A stretch of 64,000 nt of DNA from Aquimarina latercula DSM 2041 (GTDB taxonomy: Bacteria; Bacteroidota; Bacteroidia; Flavobacteriales; Flavobacteriaceae). Positions 8,138-14,949 of the stretch are shown here, one piece after another. The stretch lies in NCBI RefSeq assembly GCF_000430645.1, contig NZ_AUMK01000005.1, positions 124,001-188,000 of the forward strand, read 5' to 3'. A program made the position numbers and the translations under genes. The notes beneath the pieces were generated by a model that saw only the letters and a list, made by a program, of their open reading frames with translations, was not told the origin of the DNA and did no database searches. Every line of letters starts with the position of its first letter. Position 1 is the stretch's first letter.

Positions 8138-8290
8138 ATTATTCAAAAACCAAATGGGACAAGTATAATTCTTTTTCTGTAGTAAATTAGTTCATTTAAA
8201 AAAAACAGAATCTCTTGTTTCAAATTCTTGTCCAATTTCCATCATTCTTCATTCCGACTAATTCCTTCCTGGAAACTACTATTTCTTCTT

Positions 8291-8321
8291 CAATAAGAGT
8301 AAAGTGTTTTTACTCTTATTG
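8291..8321. repeat. 13-bp perfect hairpin
   Basis: CAATAAGAGTAAA, a 5-nt loop, then TTTACTCTTATTG. There is no T-run on either side and no gene end nearby, so a terminator role is unclear. Confidence 0.6.
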
Positions 8322-8511
8322 ATATCTAAACAGCCTGCTTGACAAAATGAAAAAAAATTAAGATATTTAAATGTTAAAAAAAAAATATCTCCGCTCTATC
8401 TACAGTATTTACTATAATGAATGGTTTAACACATGATACATCATTTGGTACACCATAAACAAAAACCCCTCTTAACCACCTAAAACATTGGACTGAGAAA
8501 TTTTTATTTAT

Positions 8512-8576
8512 ATGTTTACCATTTGTTTTCAAAATGTTTCCCATGATGTTTACATTTTTGGAAAACATGTTTTCCA
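8512..8576. repeat. Helically phased ATGTTT repeats plus 18-bp palindrome
   Basis: Five direct copies of a (A/T)TGTTT(T/A/C)(A/C)C-like motif have their G at bases 8514, 8525, 8536, 8548 and 8569. The steps are 11, 11, 12 and 21 bp, close to whole turns of DNA. The last copy is the right half of a perfect palindrome, TGGAAAACATGTTTTCCA (8559-8576). Such iteron-like arrays are commonly protein-binding sites, for example for replication initiators or repressors; which protein binds is unknown. Confidence 0.5.
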
Positions 8577-8688
8577 TTCTACAAAACCTAGTTAAAAGCA
8601 TTTCATCTTGTCAAAAAAATTGTGAATCATTAATATACCTTTGTTGACATAATTTGGGGTTCTTAATTCAAAAAAAGAAGTAGATAAA

Positions 8689-8793
8689 GAAACATCAAAT
8701 CCTCAAAAAGTGCTTTGAGGGTTTTGAGGATATAGATATTATTGAGGTTTTTAATACTTGATATCCTCAGAAACATCAAAAACCTCAATATCC
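8689..8793. repeat. CCTCA/TGAGG repeat cluster after the DUF3987 gene
   Basis: GAAACATCAAA occurs twice (8689-8699 and 8770-8780), each time followed within a few bases by CCTCA. Between them are TTTGAGG, TTTGAGGA and TTGAGG. CCTCAAA (8701-8707) and TTTGAGG (8714-8720) form a perfect 7-bp hairpin. It lies immediately beyond the stop codon of the element's last gene. It could be a terminator region, binding sites or the element end. Confidence 0.45.
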
Positions 8794-10563
8794 TCACGTA
8801 TCTCTTTTGAGGATATTACCATAATGACCGTGTGATTTTTTATGTATCCAACCTTTCTCTACAAATTGTTTTATATATCGTTCCGCACTTTGTCTAGACA
8901 TTCCGAATTTACTCGCAATATTTCTATACTCTTTAGATACGAATTCTTTGGGAAGCTCTTCCAGAAACAACTCTTTGTTATCTTTTCGTCTGGGAAGTGT
9001 CATTTCCTTTTTTGGTAGATACAAAAACACCTCTTCAGTGTGCTGCAACAAAACTTTTATCATCGCCAATGCAGTTTCAAAATCTCTTGGTTCGCACCTC
9101 AGTTTAGGTTTCAAGACTTCTTTTTCCAATACTCTAACTACCGTTAAAATCATTGTCAATCTAAAAAAGATCAAGCCCAGTCTAAACAATGAAGCTTGTA
9201 GCCCTTCTTTTTGCAAGAACAGGAATTTTTCATATTGCTTACTAAAAAAAATGTGAAACTTTCTTCTTTGTTCTTGACTTAAACTGAATTCGATTCGGCT
9301 CGATTGGCTTAATAATGTAAGATAATAAGATTCGAATGTTACTCCCAAAGCATCAAAGGCTTCATCTAAACCTATACTTTTTGAATTCGCAAATACATCT
9401 CTCCATTCCTTCTGACGTTCCATCTTATAAAACATGAAACGACTAAATAATCCATTTTGTGAATCTGGCATTAATGCTAATACCTGATCTGGTGTTCCAG
9501 TCAATACAGTGGAAATCTTAGGATAAGAAATATCCACATATTCACTATCCGTTCTTCGATAATAACTTATCGATTCGTGATGAAACGCTTTTCTAAATCC
9601 ATCACTATAATTCCCATGCTCACTTTTAAAAGATTGAGTCAAAGTATCCCCTTCTGTTTCAAATATTAATCCAGCTCCATCGTTTTGATTTAAAAGCTCA
9701 AAAGCTCCTGTTGCACTGCTATTAGCTGGAATAAACAGCATTTGTTCTTTTGGCTTTATAGGCTTTGTCAAACTTTTATCTTTACCTTTTTTACTAGAAT
9801 ACTCTGCCAGTTCTACTTCATACTGTATTTTACCGTTACTTGTTTCATCTCTTTTCTTCTTGTGAATCGGAGCCACTAGCCTTCTACAAAGATTTACTCT
9901 TCCTTTTCCTGACGAAGCAGGTGCAGTGATAAATAAATAAAGATTGGGATATACCGTTAGTAAATCATAAAGACCATAGACATTAGGCAAACAAGAACTT
10001 AATACAGTTAAAGAGCCTAATAATAAAATATCTCTTTCCTTTGAATTGTTAGCGTGTTTAACGCACTCTTTTAAAAAATCTGGGAGTTCTTCAAAAACAG
10101 TACTAGGGAATTCAATTAATTCTTTTTTGAGTACTACAGGCTTTTTCATACTTTCTTCAATATGAAGCGAGCTTTCATTTTTACCTTCTAATTTAAAACC
10201 TGCCTGTCTTGCGTAATAAAAAAACGTAGCTATGTTTACTCCAGTGCCTTTTCCTTTTAGACATTCATTAAACTTTTTTTTACATTCATTATAGGTATAC
10301 TTAGGATAGAATCTACTTACTCTATGAAAATATGATATCCCTGCTTGTCCAAATTCATCCGCCAATGCGAATCCTATTTTTAACCAATCTCCATAAACAG
10401 ATGTAACATCTGTTCCTGTTGCTTCTATCCAATCAACGATTTGCTCAACAGTATTTTTATTAGTATTTGAATTTAAAAAATTAGACTTCATTTCTGTATC
10501 AAATGATGCAGCGTTGTCTTGCATATTCAGATACTTCGATACTTTAAATTTTTTCCTCTTCAT
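8794..10563 (-). CDS. DUF3987 / primase-C-terminal domain protein of mobile element
   Basis: A 589-residue protein. Residues about 40-125 resemble the PriCT-2 primase C-terminal domain ('DWLKIGFALADEFGQAG', 'YTYNECKKKFNECLKGKG'). Residues about 150-510 resemble DUF3987, with a P-loop-like 'TAPASSGKGRV' (near 215) and a later 'ETEGDTL' acidic motif. The last about 60 residues form a winged-helix-like DNA-binding segment ('FGMSRQSAERYIKQFVEKGWI'). Proteins of this kind accompany primase-polymerases on Bacteroidota integrative elements and are thought to act in element replication. The start overlaps the upstream gene by 20 bp, so translation is probably coupled. Confidence 0.75.
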   Translation of the reverse strand: MKRKKFKVSKYLNMQDNAASFDTEMKSNFLNSNTNKNTVEQIVDWIEATGTDVTSVYGDWLKIGFALADEFGQAGISYFHRVSRFYPKYTYNECKKKFNECLKGKGTGVNIATFFYYARQAGFKLEGKNESSLHIEESMKKPVVLKKELIEFPSTVFEELPDFLKECVKHANNSKERDILLLGSLTVLSSCLPNVYGLYDLLTVYPNLYLFITAPASSGKGRVNLCRRLVAPIHKKKRDETSNGKIQYEVELAEYSSKKGKDKSLTKPIKPKEQMLFIPANSSATGAFELLNQNDGAGLIFETEGDTLTQSFKSEHGNYSDGFRKAFHHESISYYRRTDSEYVDISYPKISTVLTGTPDQVLALMPDSQNGLFSRFMFYKMERQKEWRDVFANSKSIGLDEAFDALGVTFESYYLTLLSQSSRIEFSLSQEQRRKFHIFFSKQYEKFLFLQKEGLQASLFRLGLIFFRLTMILTVVRVLEKEVLKPKLRCEPRDFETALAMIKVLLQHTEEVFLYLPKKEMTLPRRKDNKELFLEELPKEFVSKEYRNIASKFGMSRQSAERYIKQFVEKGWIHKKSHGHYGNILKRDT

Positions 10564-11503
10564 CTAATTTGTATTTAGGGTTTATATAAGCTTCTGGATC
10601 ATACGGTAACAGGCAAGCTCTACTTACATCGCTGCCACTAGTATCTACTACTATGTTATACGTTTGTTTTATGTAATTGGAAATTGCCAGAAAGTATTCT
10701 GAGTGCGTAAATTCTTTGAAGGAAATTTTAATGATCCATTTAAGTCCTTTCCCTCCAGGAGATCTAAACAATAGCTCCGTTGGGAAATAAGAATCTTTGA
10801 GCAATTTTTGCTTTAGTTCTTTTAATCTGTTCATGCTACTTATTCCATCTATATCAATTGTCAGTAATTCTGAGTGTTTGATAAGTGAAGTACTATTCCG
10901 TTTTGTAAACATTCCTGAAAAGGTTACATAATCAAAATATTTTTTCTTGTATGCTGCTTGCTCTTTTTTACTAGTCAATTTTCTGACATCATCAGTACGA
11001 TGTTTTCTTACAGTATCAGTGATCATCTTATACACTTCGGAGATACCAATATTCTTAGTAGCGTACAGATTGTAAAGGTTTCTTTTAAAATAACTAAACC
11101 TTGGGTTCCACTCTTGATCAGGAATTGCATCCAATGCCTGATTGATTCTTTCTAATCTTGAATCATAATCCGAAACTTTGGATTCTAGTCCTAAATGTAG
11201 CACATCATTAATTCGGATGAGCAGCTCATCTTCTGTCATAGTTTTAAAATGCAATTCCGCAAAATCGAAGACATCTCCCCTAAAACTCTCGTCTGTTAAA
11301 TCCTGGTAAACAGCATTACCATTTACAATACTAATTTTCAAACTACCACGATATTGCAGTAAAAATGGGTTGTTTACAGGTTTACACTCTCGATTGCTTA
11401 TCGACAACACTATTTTTTCTTCTGGAAAATGTTGTTTTAGAATATAGCTGTAAACATTGATTCCGTAATGCGTTTTAGAAAGTATATGCTTCTTTGTAAT
11501 CAT
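10544..11503 (-). CDS. BT4734/BF3469-like (VirE-N / PrimPol-like) protein
   Basis: A 319-residue protein resembling the BT4734/BF3469 family of Bacteroidota mobile elements. Its C-terminal half carries the pattern of an archaeo-eukaryotic-type primase: 'LLTIDIDGI' (metal-binding Asp pair, about 215-223), then 'LLFRSPGGKGLKWIIKI' (about 250-266) and 'VVDTSGSDVSRACLLPYDP' (about 287-305). The N-terminal half matches VirE-N-like sequence of unknown function. It probably primes or copies element DNA together with the DUF3987 protein. It overlaps the HTH gene by 4 bp and the DUF3987 gene by 20 bp, forming a tight operon. Confidence 0.75.
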   Translation of the reverse strand: MITKKHILSKTHYGINVYSYILKQHFPEEKIVLSISNRECKPVNNPFLLQYRGSLKISIVNGNAVYQDLTDESFRGDVFDFAELHFKTMTEDELLIRINDVLHLGLESKVSDYDSRLERINQALDAIPDQEWNPRFSYFKRNLYNLYATKNIGISEVYKMITDTVRKHRTDDVRKLTSKKEQAAYKKKYFDYVTFSGMFTKRNSTSLIKHSELLTIDIDGISSMNRLKELKQKLLKDSYFPTELLFRSPGGKGLKWIIKISFKEFTHSEYFLAISNYIKQTYNIVVDTSGSDVSRACLLPYDPEAYINPKYKLDEEEKI

Positions 11504-11838
11504 AACTTTCTGTTTTTACTGGCTAGTGCATTATCTACTTCTTCTTGTATTTCGGATATTGTTTTTTTTCTTCCTCCCCTTATCCAGTCCATAAGCTCTT
11601 GTTTAGAAAAATACAATCGTTTGTGTTTTTTCATCACAGGAATCTGTTTGTGTTGGACATATCCGTAAATAGTTGGTACAGATAATTCCAGAAACGCTGC
11701 TGCCTCCTTTACTGTAAGAAGCTTGTCTTTTTCAGGTTCCTTTTCTTTGTTTTGTAATATGATTCTTTTGATCTCGTTTACCTCATTGCTAAGTTTTGCA
11801 ACGGCTTTTGGTAATTTGTCAAATGATAGTTCTTCCAT
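11500..11838 (-). CDS. Excisionase-like helix-turn-helix protein
   Basis: A 112-residue protein. Residues about 38-90 are a MerR/Xis-type winged helix: 'LLTVKEAAAFLELSVPTIYGYVQHKQIPVMKKHKRLYFSKQEL' (read here in overlapping parts), with the 'SVPTIYGYV' recognition helix and 'KRLYFSKQELMDWI' wing. The N-terminal part is a short coiled coil. Such proteins act as directionality factors for excision or as activators of element genes. It is first in the operon with the two replication-type genes, and a CGGTATA inverted repeat just before its start may be its own operator. Confidence 0.8.
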   Translation of the reverse strand: MEELSFDKLPKAVAKLSNEVNEIKRIILQNKEKEPEKDKLLTVKEAAAFLELSVPTIYGYVQHKQIPVMKKHKRLYFSKQELMDWIRGGRKKTISEIQEEVDNALASKNRKL

Positions 11839-11840
11839 AA

Positions 11841-11864
11841 CGGTATATTTTAATTATTATACCG
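11841..11864 (-). promoter_or_regulatory. Inverted repeat before the excisionase-like gene
   Basis: CGGTATA, 10 bp, TATACCG (perfect 7-bp arms) begins 2 bp upstream of the start codon. Position and symmetry suggest an operator, possibly bound by the HTH protein itself; this is inference. Confidence 0.4.
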
Positions 11865-11933
11865 CAATGTTAGGTGCTTGCTTTGTAGGGGTACAAGTAG
11901 GTAAATCGTTACCCCACTAAAAACTACCTATTT

Positions 11934-12827
11934 TTAAGTGATTTTTAACAGTTTTTCTCCTGTAGAAGAATCACTTTTTATAGACAGAATAGGATTTTTA
12001 CACATTTGATGATCTGTAGAAATGATTTTATTTAGGTATTTTAAGGTGAAATCCTTGGCATTACTTCTATCCAAATATTGAAAGTTGGCTACTATCCATT
12101 GTTCTAATTGCATTTTATTACAATTGAATACTAGTTTGTTTTCATACAACTGCCAAAAGATATCTGCTAGCTTATTCCCTTCAGAAAGAAAAACTACTTT
12201 TTTTGGTACATTTTGAGCGGTTTCCAGCAGTAATCCTACATACGAAAAGTCTTGTTCAGAAAAATAGAGTTCTATTATATTACAAAGAGAGGAAATAATA
12301 GAAGGCTTGAAAACAGGTGTCCCTTTTTTTCTATTTTCCTTAAATGGTGGTAAACCATGATCATCGTACAACCCTAAATGATTACCGTTATCAGAAACTA
12401 ATGGTTCGCGTTCTTTTTCTTTTTCAAGATTTTCTAATGCTATTACATCCAGAATATCTCCTGTAAATTGTTGTAGTTCTTTTTCTAAAAAATCTTTTAG
12501 ATAGATGTGAGTAGCATACACATAAACTACTTCTTGATCTACATCAATGGATGGTAAAACGTTAGATTGATAATAGTTTGCTTTGATTCGTAAATATTCA
12601 ATTTCTCTAATGTATTTGGAATCTATCTGTTCAGCATAAATATCTATAACGCCATTCTCTAATAATTGTTCCGCTTTTTTTTCTAAATCTGTAATCTTTT
12701 TGATTTCTCCTTTTAGAATTTGATCACGTAATGGTGATTTTAATTTTTGAGAGATATTTTTTTCTTGTTTTATGCTTTCCAGAACCAAAGAAGCTAGATT
12801 TTCCAGTGTTTTAATCGTTTCTGACAT
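11934..12827 (-). CDS. Unknown element protein next to integrase
   Basis: A 297-residue cytoplasmic, mostly helical protein. The first 60 residues are charged and helical ('ITDLEKKAEQLLENG'), the middle has a linker rich in Lys, Gly and Pro (about 150-175), and the C-terminal third ('QLYENKLVFNCNKMQLEQWIVANFQYL') reads as a helical domain. Gene position between integrase and excisionase, and a faint resemblance to RteC-type regulators of conjugative transposons, suggest an element-specific regulatory or accessory protein. That similarity is weak and I assign no function. It starts 5 bp after the integrase stop. Confidence 0.55.
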   Translation of the reverse strand: MSETIKTLENLASLVLESIKQEKNISQKLKSPLRDQILKGEIKKITDLEKKAEQLLENGVIDIYAEQIDSKYIREIEYLRIKANYYQSNVLPSIDVDQEVVYVYATHIYLKDFLEKELQQFTGDILDVIALENLEKEKEREPLVSDNGNHLGLYDDHGLPPFKENRKKGTPVFKPSIISSLCNIIELYFSEQDFSYVGLLLETAQNVPKKVVFLSEGNKLADIFWQLYENKLVFNCNKMQLEQWIVANFQYLDRSNAKDFTLKYLNKIISTDHQMCKNPILSIKSDSSTGEKLLKIT

Positions 12828-12832
12828 ATCTT

Positions 12833-14095
12833 TTAAAAGTCCATTAAGTTTTTGGCAAACTCTTTTTTAGCTTCATCCTCAAATCCAGCAAAATATCCTT
12901 TAGTTACATCCAAACCACTATGGTTTAAAGCTTCGCTAATAAACTCCATGCTTGCCCCTTTTCTTATTGCGTTAGTAGCAAAGCTATGTCGTGCCCAATA
13001 AAAAGAGATATCTTCTGGTAACTTATTTTTCTTTGCTATTTTTTTGATATGCTGATTAATAAAGCGGTTAAAGTTTTTGATATGCTTTGTAATATCTGTA
13101 GCTGACATACTATCTGCTACTATTGGAAATACATATCCTGACTGAGATTTATTTCCATATTTTTTAATAATTTCTTTGGCAAAATCATTCAAGTAGATAT
13201 TGATCTTCGTTTTCCTTTTAGACTTCTGAAATGTTTTGGCTCTATAATAATGAAATGAATTACCATCAAAATCTGAATACTTGAGTAATGCAATATCTTT
13301 CATATTCATTCCATTGCAAGCATAACTAAAAAACCAAAAGTCTTTTGCTTTTTTTTGTTCTGGAGTTTTCGGTTTTGCATTAAAAAAAGCAGCCAATTGT
13401 TGTTGATTAAGAGCCTTTCTTACTTTTCCTGCCTCAGAAATCTGAAACTTCTTCTCCCCGAACGGATACATATCCCTATTAATATCTCCATCATCAATGG
13501 CGTGATTAAAAATCACTCGTAGATTCCGCAAATAAATAGCAATGGTTGTTACACTCTTTCCTTTCTCTAACATATACTCCTCGTATTCTTCTAACCAATT
13601 TGGGGTTATCATTCCAAAAGGAAACCTATCCCCTACCGAGTTATTTTTACTTAACAGAAAATCAGTTAATGACTTCAATGTATATTTATAGCCATCAGCC
13701 GTATTTATTTTTTTTCTTCTAATGTTACGCTTAATTTCTTTATCAAAATGATACAATACATTATCTCCATCGGTCGATTTTCTAAACATCTTTCTTTCAA
13801 AATCTTCAAAATTGAAAAAGCTAATTTTCTTAGCTTCATCATTAGCCCTGTTTTCAATACTACTTAACTCTATTCTCAGCTCTTCATTCGTACCTCTAAC
13901 CTTGGTATTACGATCCCATATTTTTTCAAAGTCTTTTTCAGAAAGGTCTATACTAAGTGGATATAACTTTACCTTTTTTAAGGTAGTAGCATATACACGG
14001 AGTTTAACTGGATACAAACCACTCTTTTTGGATCGTCTGGTATCATGAAAGATTGAAATGCTATAACTCATATTGAATTCCTTTTGTGCAAACAT
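12833..14095 (-). CDS. Tyrosine-type site-specific integrase
   Basis: A 420-residue recombinase with an N-terminal arm-binding domain (about 10-95), a SAM-like core-binding domain (about 110-215) and a C-terminal catalytic domain. Visible catalytic residues are Arg369-His370 in 'WARHSFAT', His392 in 'LNHSG' and the nucleophile Tyr401 in 'KGYFAGF'; a beta-hairpin Lys is likely in 'AKTFQKSKRK'. The first Arg of the usual RKHRH set is not seen where expected: the motif reads 'YACNGMNMKDIA' instead of a GLR form. It probably inserts the element at tRNA-Arg. Met9 (start at 14071) is an equally good start, since similar proteins begin with 'MSYSISIF'-like sequence. Confidence 0.9.
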   Translation of the reverse strand: MFAQKEFNMSYSISIFHDTRRSKKSGLYPVKLRVYATTLKKVKLYPLSIDLSEKDFEKIWDRNTKVRGTNEELRIELSSIENRANDEAKKISFFNFEDFERKMFRKSTDGDNVLYHFDKEIKRNIRRKKINTADGYKYTLKSLTDFLLSKNNSVGDRFPFGMITPNWLEEYEEYMLEKGKSVTTIAIYLRNLRVIFNHAIDDGDINRDMYPFGEKKFQISEAGKVRKALNQQQLAAFFNAKPKTPEQKKAKDFWFFSYACNGMNMKDIALLKYSDFDGNSFHYYRAKTFQKSKRKTKINIYLNDFAKEIIKKYGNKSQSGYVFPIVADSMSATDITKHIKNFNRFINQHIKKIAKKNKLPEDISFYWARHSFATNAIRKGASMEFISEALNHSGLDVTKGYFAGFEDEAKKEFAKNLMDF

Positions 14096-14122
14096 AATTC
14101 ATTTGCACAAAATTTGCACACA
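14082..14122. repeat. TTTGCACAAA repeats at the integrase start
   Basis: TTTTGTGCAAA (14082-14092) and TTTGCACAAA (14102-14111) are in inverted orientation, with a further direct copy TTTGCACACA (14113-14122). They span the integrase start and lie 115-155 bp from the att core. They could be integrase arm sites or an operator. Confidence 0.45.
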
Positions 14123-14236
14123 AAACTAACAATTAAACACATAAAACCCATAAACAACTATAACCTCAAAATACACAAATACCTGATTATCAAATATTTT
14201 ATGAATAACTAAATAATAAACAACAATATATACTTA

Positions 14237-14281
14237 TGATTACGGCTCAAGAGGTTGCAGGTTTGAATCCTGCCGAGGTCA
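14237..14281 (+). other. attR-like 3' fragment of tRNA-Arg(ACG)
   Basis: The sequence starts in the anticodon stem, has anticodon loop TTACGGC (anticodon ACG at 14242-14244), a 3' anticodon strand TCAAG, a T arm GCAGG-TTTGAAT-CCTGC and acceptor 3' strand CGAGGTC plus discriminator A. The 5' half of a tRNA is missing: upstream bases read TATGA instead of the CTTGA needed to pair. The fragment is thus the piece left after integration by crossover at the anticodon loop. Confidence 0.75.
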
Positions 14282-14285
14282 CTTT

Positions 14286-14330
14286 AAGCGGACAAACAAG
14301 TTAAAATTAACTTTTTGTCCGCTTTTTTTA
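14286..14330 (+). terminator. Terminator of the original tRNA-Arg gene
   Basis: An 11-bp perfect stem (AAGCGGACAAA / TTTGTCCGCTT) with an inner AGTTAA/TTAACT stem, followed by a T-run, starts 4 bp after the tRNA fragment. It shows that native chromosomal sequence resumes here. Confidence 0.85.
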
Positions 14331-14448
14331 TTCTCCTAAATACCGTTTTATCATTTTAAAAGTAAAAGTTTATAAGGCTTCACCATTTCACCCCTCTTCA
14401 GGCATAGTTTTATCGGTAATTAAATAATCCTTTAAACTATTAATAAAG

Positions 14449-14616
14449 ATGAAAAAAAACAGTAAACTGCAAAAACTAAAACTAAACAAAGAAGTCATTT
14501 CTAAGCTTGAGTTTAAACAAATCATCGGCGGAAACATGATCTATACATACTACGCAGGCGAATGCGGTCATACTCAAGACCACGGTTGCGCACTTCGTAC
14601 TTTAACAAGAAAATAA
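14449..14616 (+). CDS. GG-leader (class I lanthipeptide-like) precursor peptide
   Basis: A 55-residue ORF. The leader 'MKKNSKLQKLKLNKEVISKL' followed by 'EFKQIIGG' matches the typical Bacteroidota natural-product precursor leader (Lys/Leu-rich, 'LNKE-ISKL', ending in Gly-Gly at 27-28). The predicted core of 27 residues ('NMIYTYYAGECGH...') holds two Cys and several Thr, usable for thioether rings. The start codon follows an AATAAAG context usual in this group. No modification enzyme (LanB/LanC/LanM), protease or exporter gene is in the window, so this is an orphan precursor; export with cleavage after GG is known of the family, not shown here. Confidence 0.65.
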   Translation: MKKNSKLQKLKLNKEVISKLEFKQIIGGNMIYTYYAGECGHTQDHGCALRTLTRK

Positions 14617-14949
14617 AATTGACTTCATTTTTTTCAAGACAGTAATTTATAAAATTCGATTTTTCAATTTCAAACAATTCGTACATCGAAAAGTTTGAAC
14701 TCTAGATGCCTGGGGAGCATCGATAAAAGGTCTGCATTTTTTTGCAGGCTTTTTTACCTTTAGAAAACTTGAGAAAGCAAAAAACTACATCCCAGAACAT
14801 TACTATTACATACATAGCCTAATTCATCTTTTAAACTACAAGCTTACTTCAGTAAACACATTTCCTAGTAATATTTATTTTCAAGAACTATTGTATTTAT
14901 TACATCAATAATTGTATATTAAATTTTATTAATTTCTTCTTTAATCTAG
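14617..14949 (+). other. Gene-free stretch after precursor gene, with three hairpins
   Basis: No ORF is credible. The first part holds stem pairs TTCAAAC (14669-14675)/GTTTGAA (14693-14699), GATGC (14705-14709)/GCATC (14717-14721) and the terminator hairpin at 14729-14756; the rest (14757-14949) is AT-rich and presumably carries the promoter of the fdhF-like remnant. The stacked hairpins could be a structured 3' UTR or a small RNA. Confidence 0.4.
14729..14756 (+). terminator. Terminator after precursor peptide gene
   Basis: GGTCTGCA / TGCAGGCT forms an 8-bp stem (two G-T pairs) closed by a T-rich loop and followed by six T. Confidence 0.75.

Larger units (their letters stand above)
8138..8793. 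other. Gene-free stretch with several repeat structures
   Basis: No credible coding region is seen across about 650 bp between the MscS promoter and the end of the DUF3987 gene. The stretch holds a 13-bp hairpin (8291-8321), a set of phased ATGTTT repeats with a palindrome (8512-8576) and a group of CCTCA/TGAGG repeats (8689-8793). The left end of the integrated element probably lies here, but no copy of the tRNA-Arg sequence that marks the right end was seen. Confidence 0.5.
8640..14281 (-). mobile_element. Small integrative element at a tRNA-Arg(ACG) site (left end uncertain)
   Basis: Five minus-strand genes (tyrosine integrase, unknown, excisionase-like HTH, PrimPol/VirE-N-like, DUF3987) lie between chromosomal-looking blocks. 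The right boundary is a 3' fragment of tRNA-Arg(ACG), from the anticodon region to the discriminator base, as expected for integration into a tRNA gene. The integrase is adjacent to that end. No relaxase, conjugation, capsid or toxin gene is present. The left boundary is placed arbitrarily in the repeat-rich gap, and the intact tRNA that should sit there was not found. Confidence 0.65.

Noticed and set aside
8374..8601. A 75-residue minus-strand open frame in the gap after mscS
   Set aside because: It has no recognisable domain, odd composition and no promoter, and it overlaps the phased repeats, which better explain the sequence.
14237..14330. A complete tRNA gene
   Set aside because: Only the part from the anticodon region to the 3' end is present; upstream bases cannot form the acceptor, D arm or intact anticodon stem.
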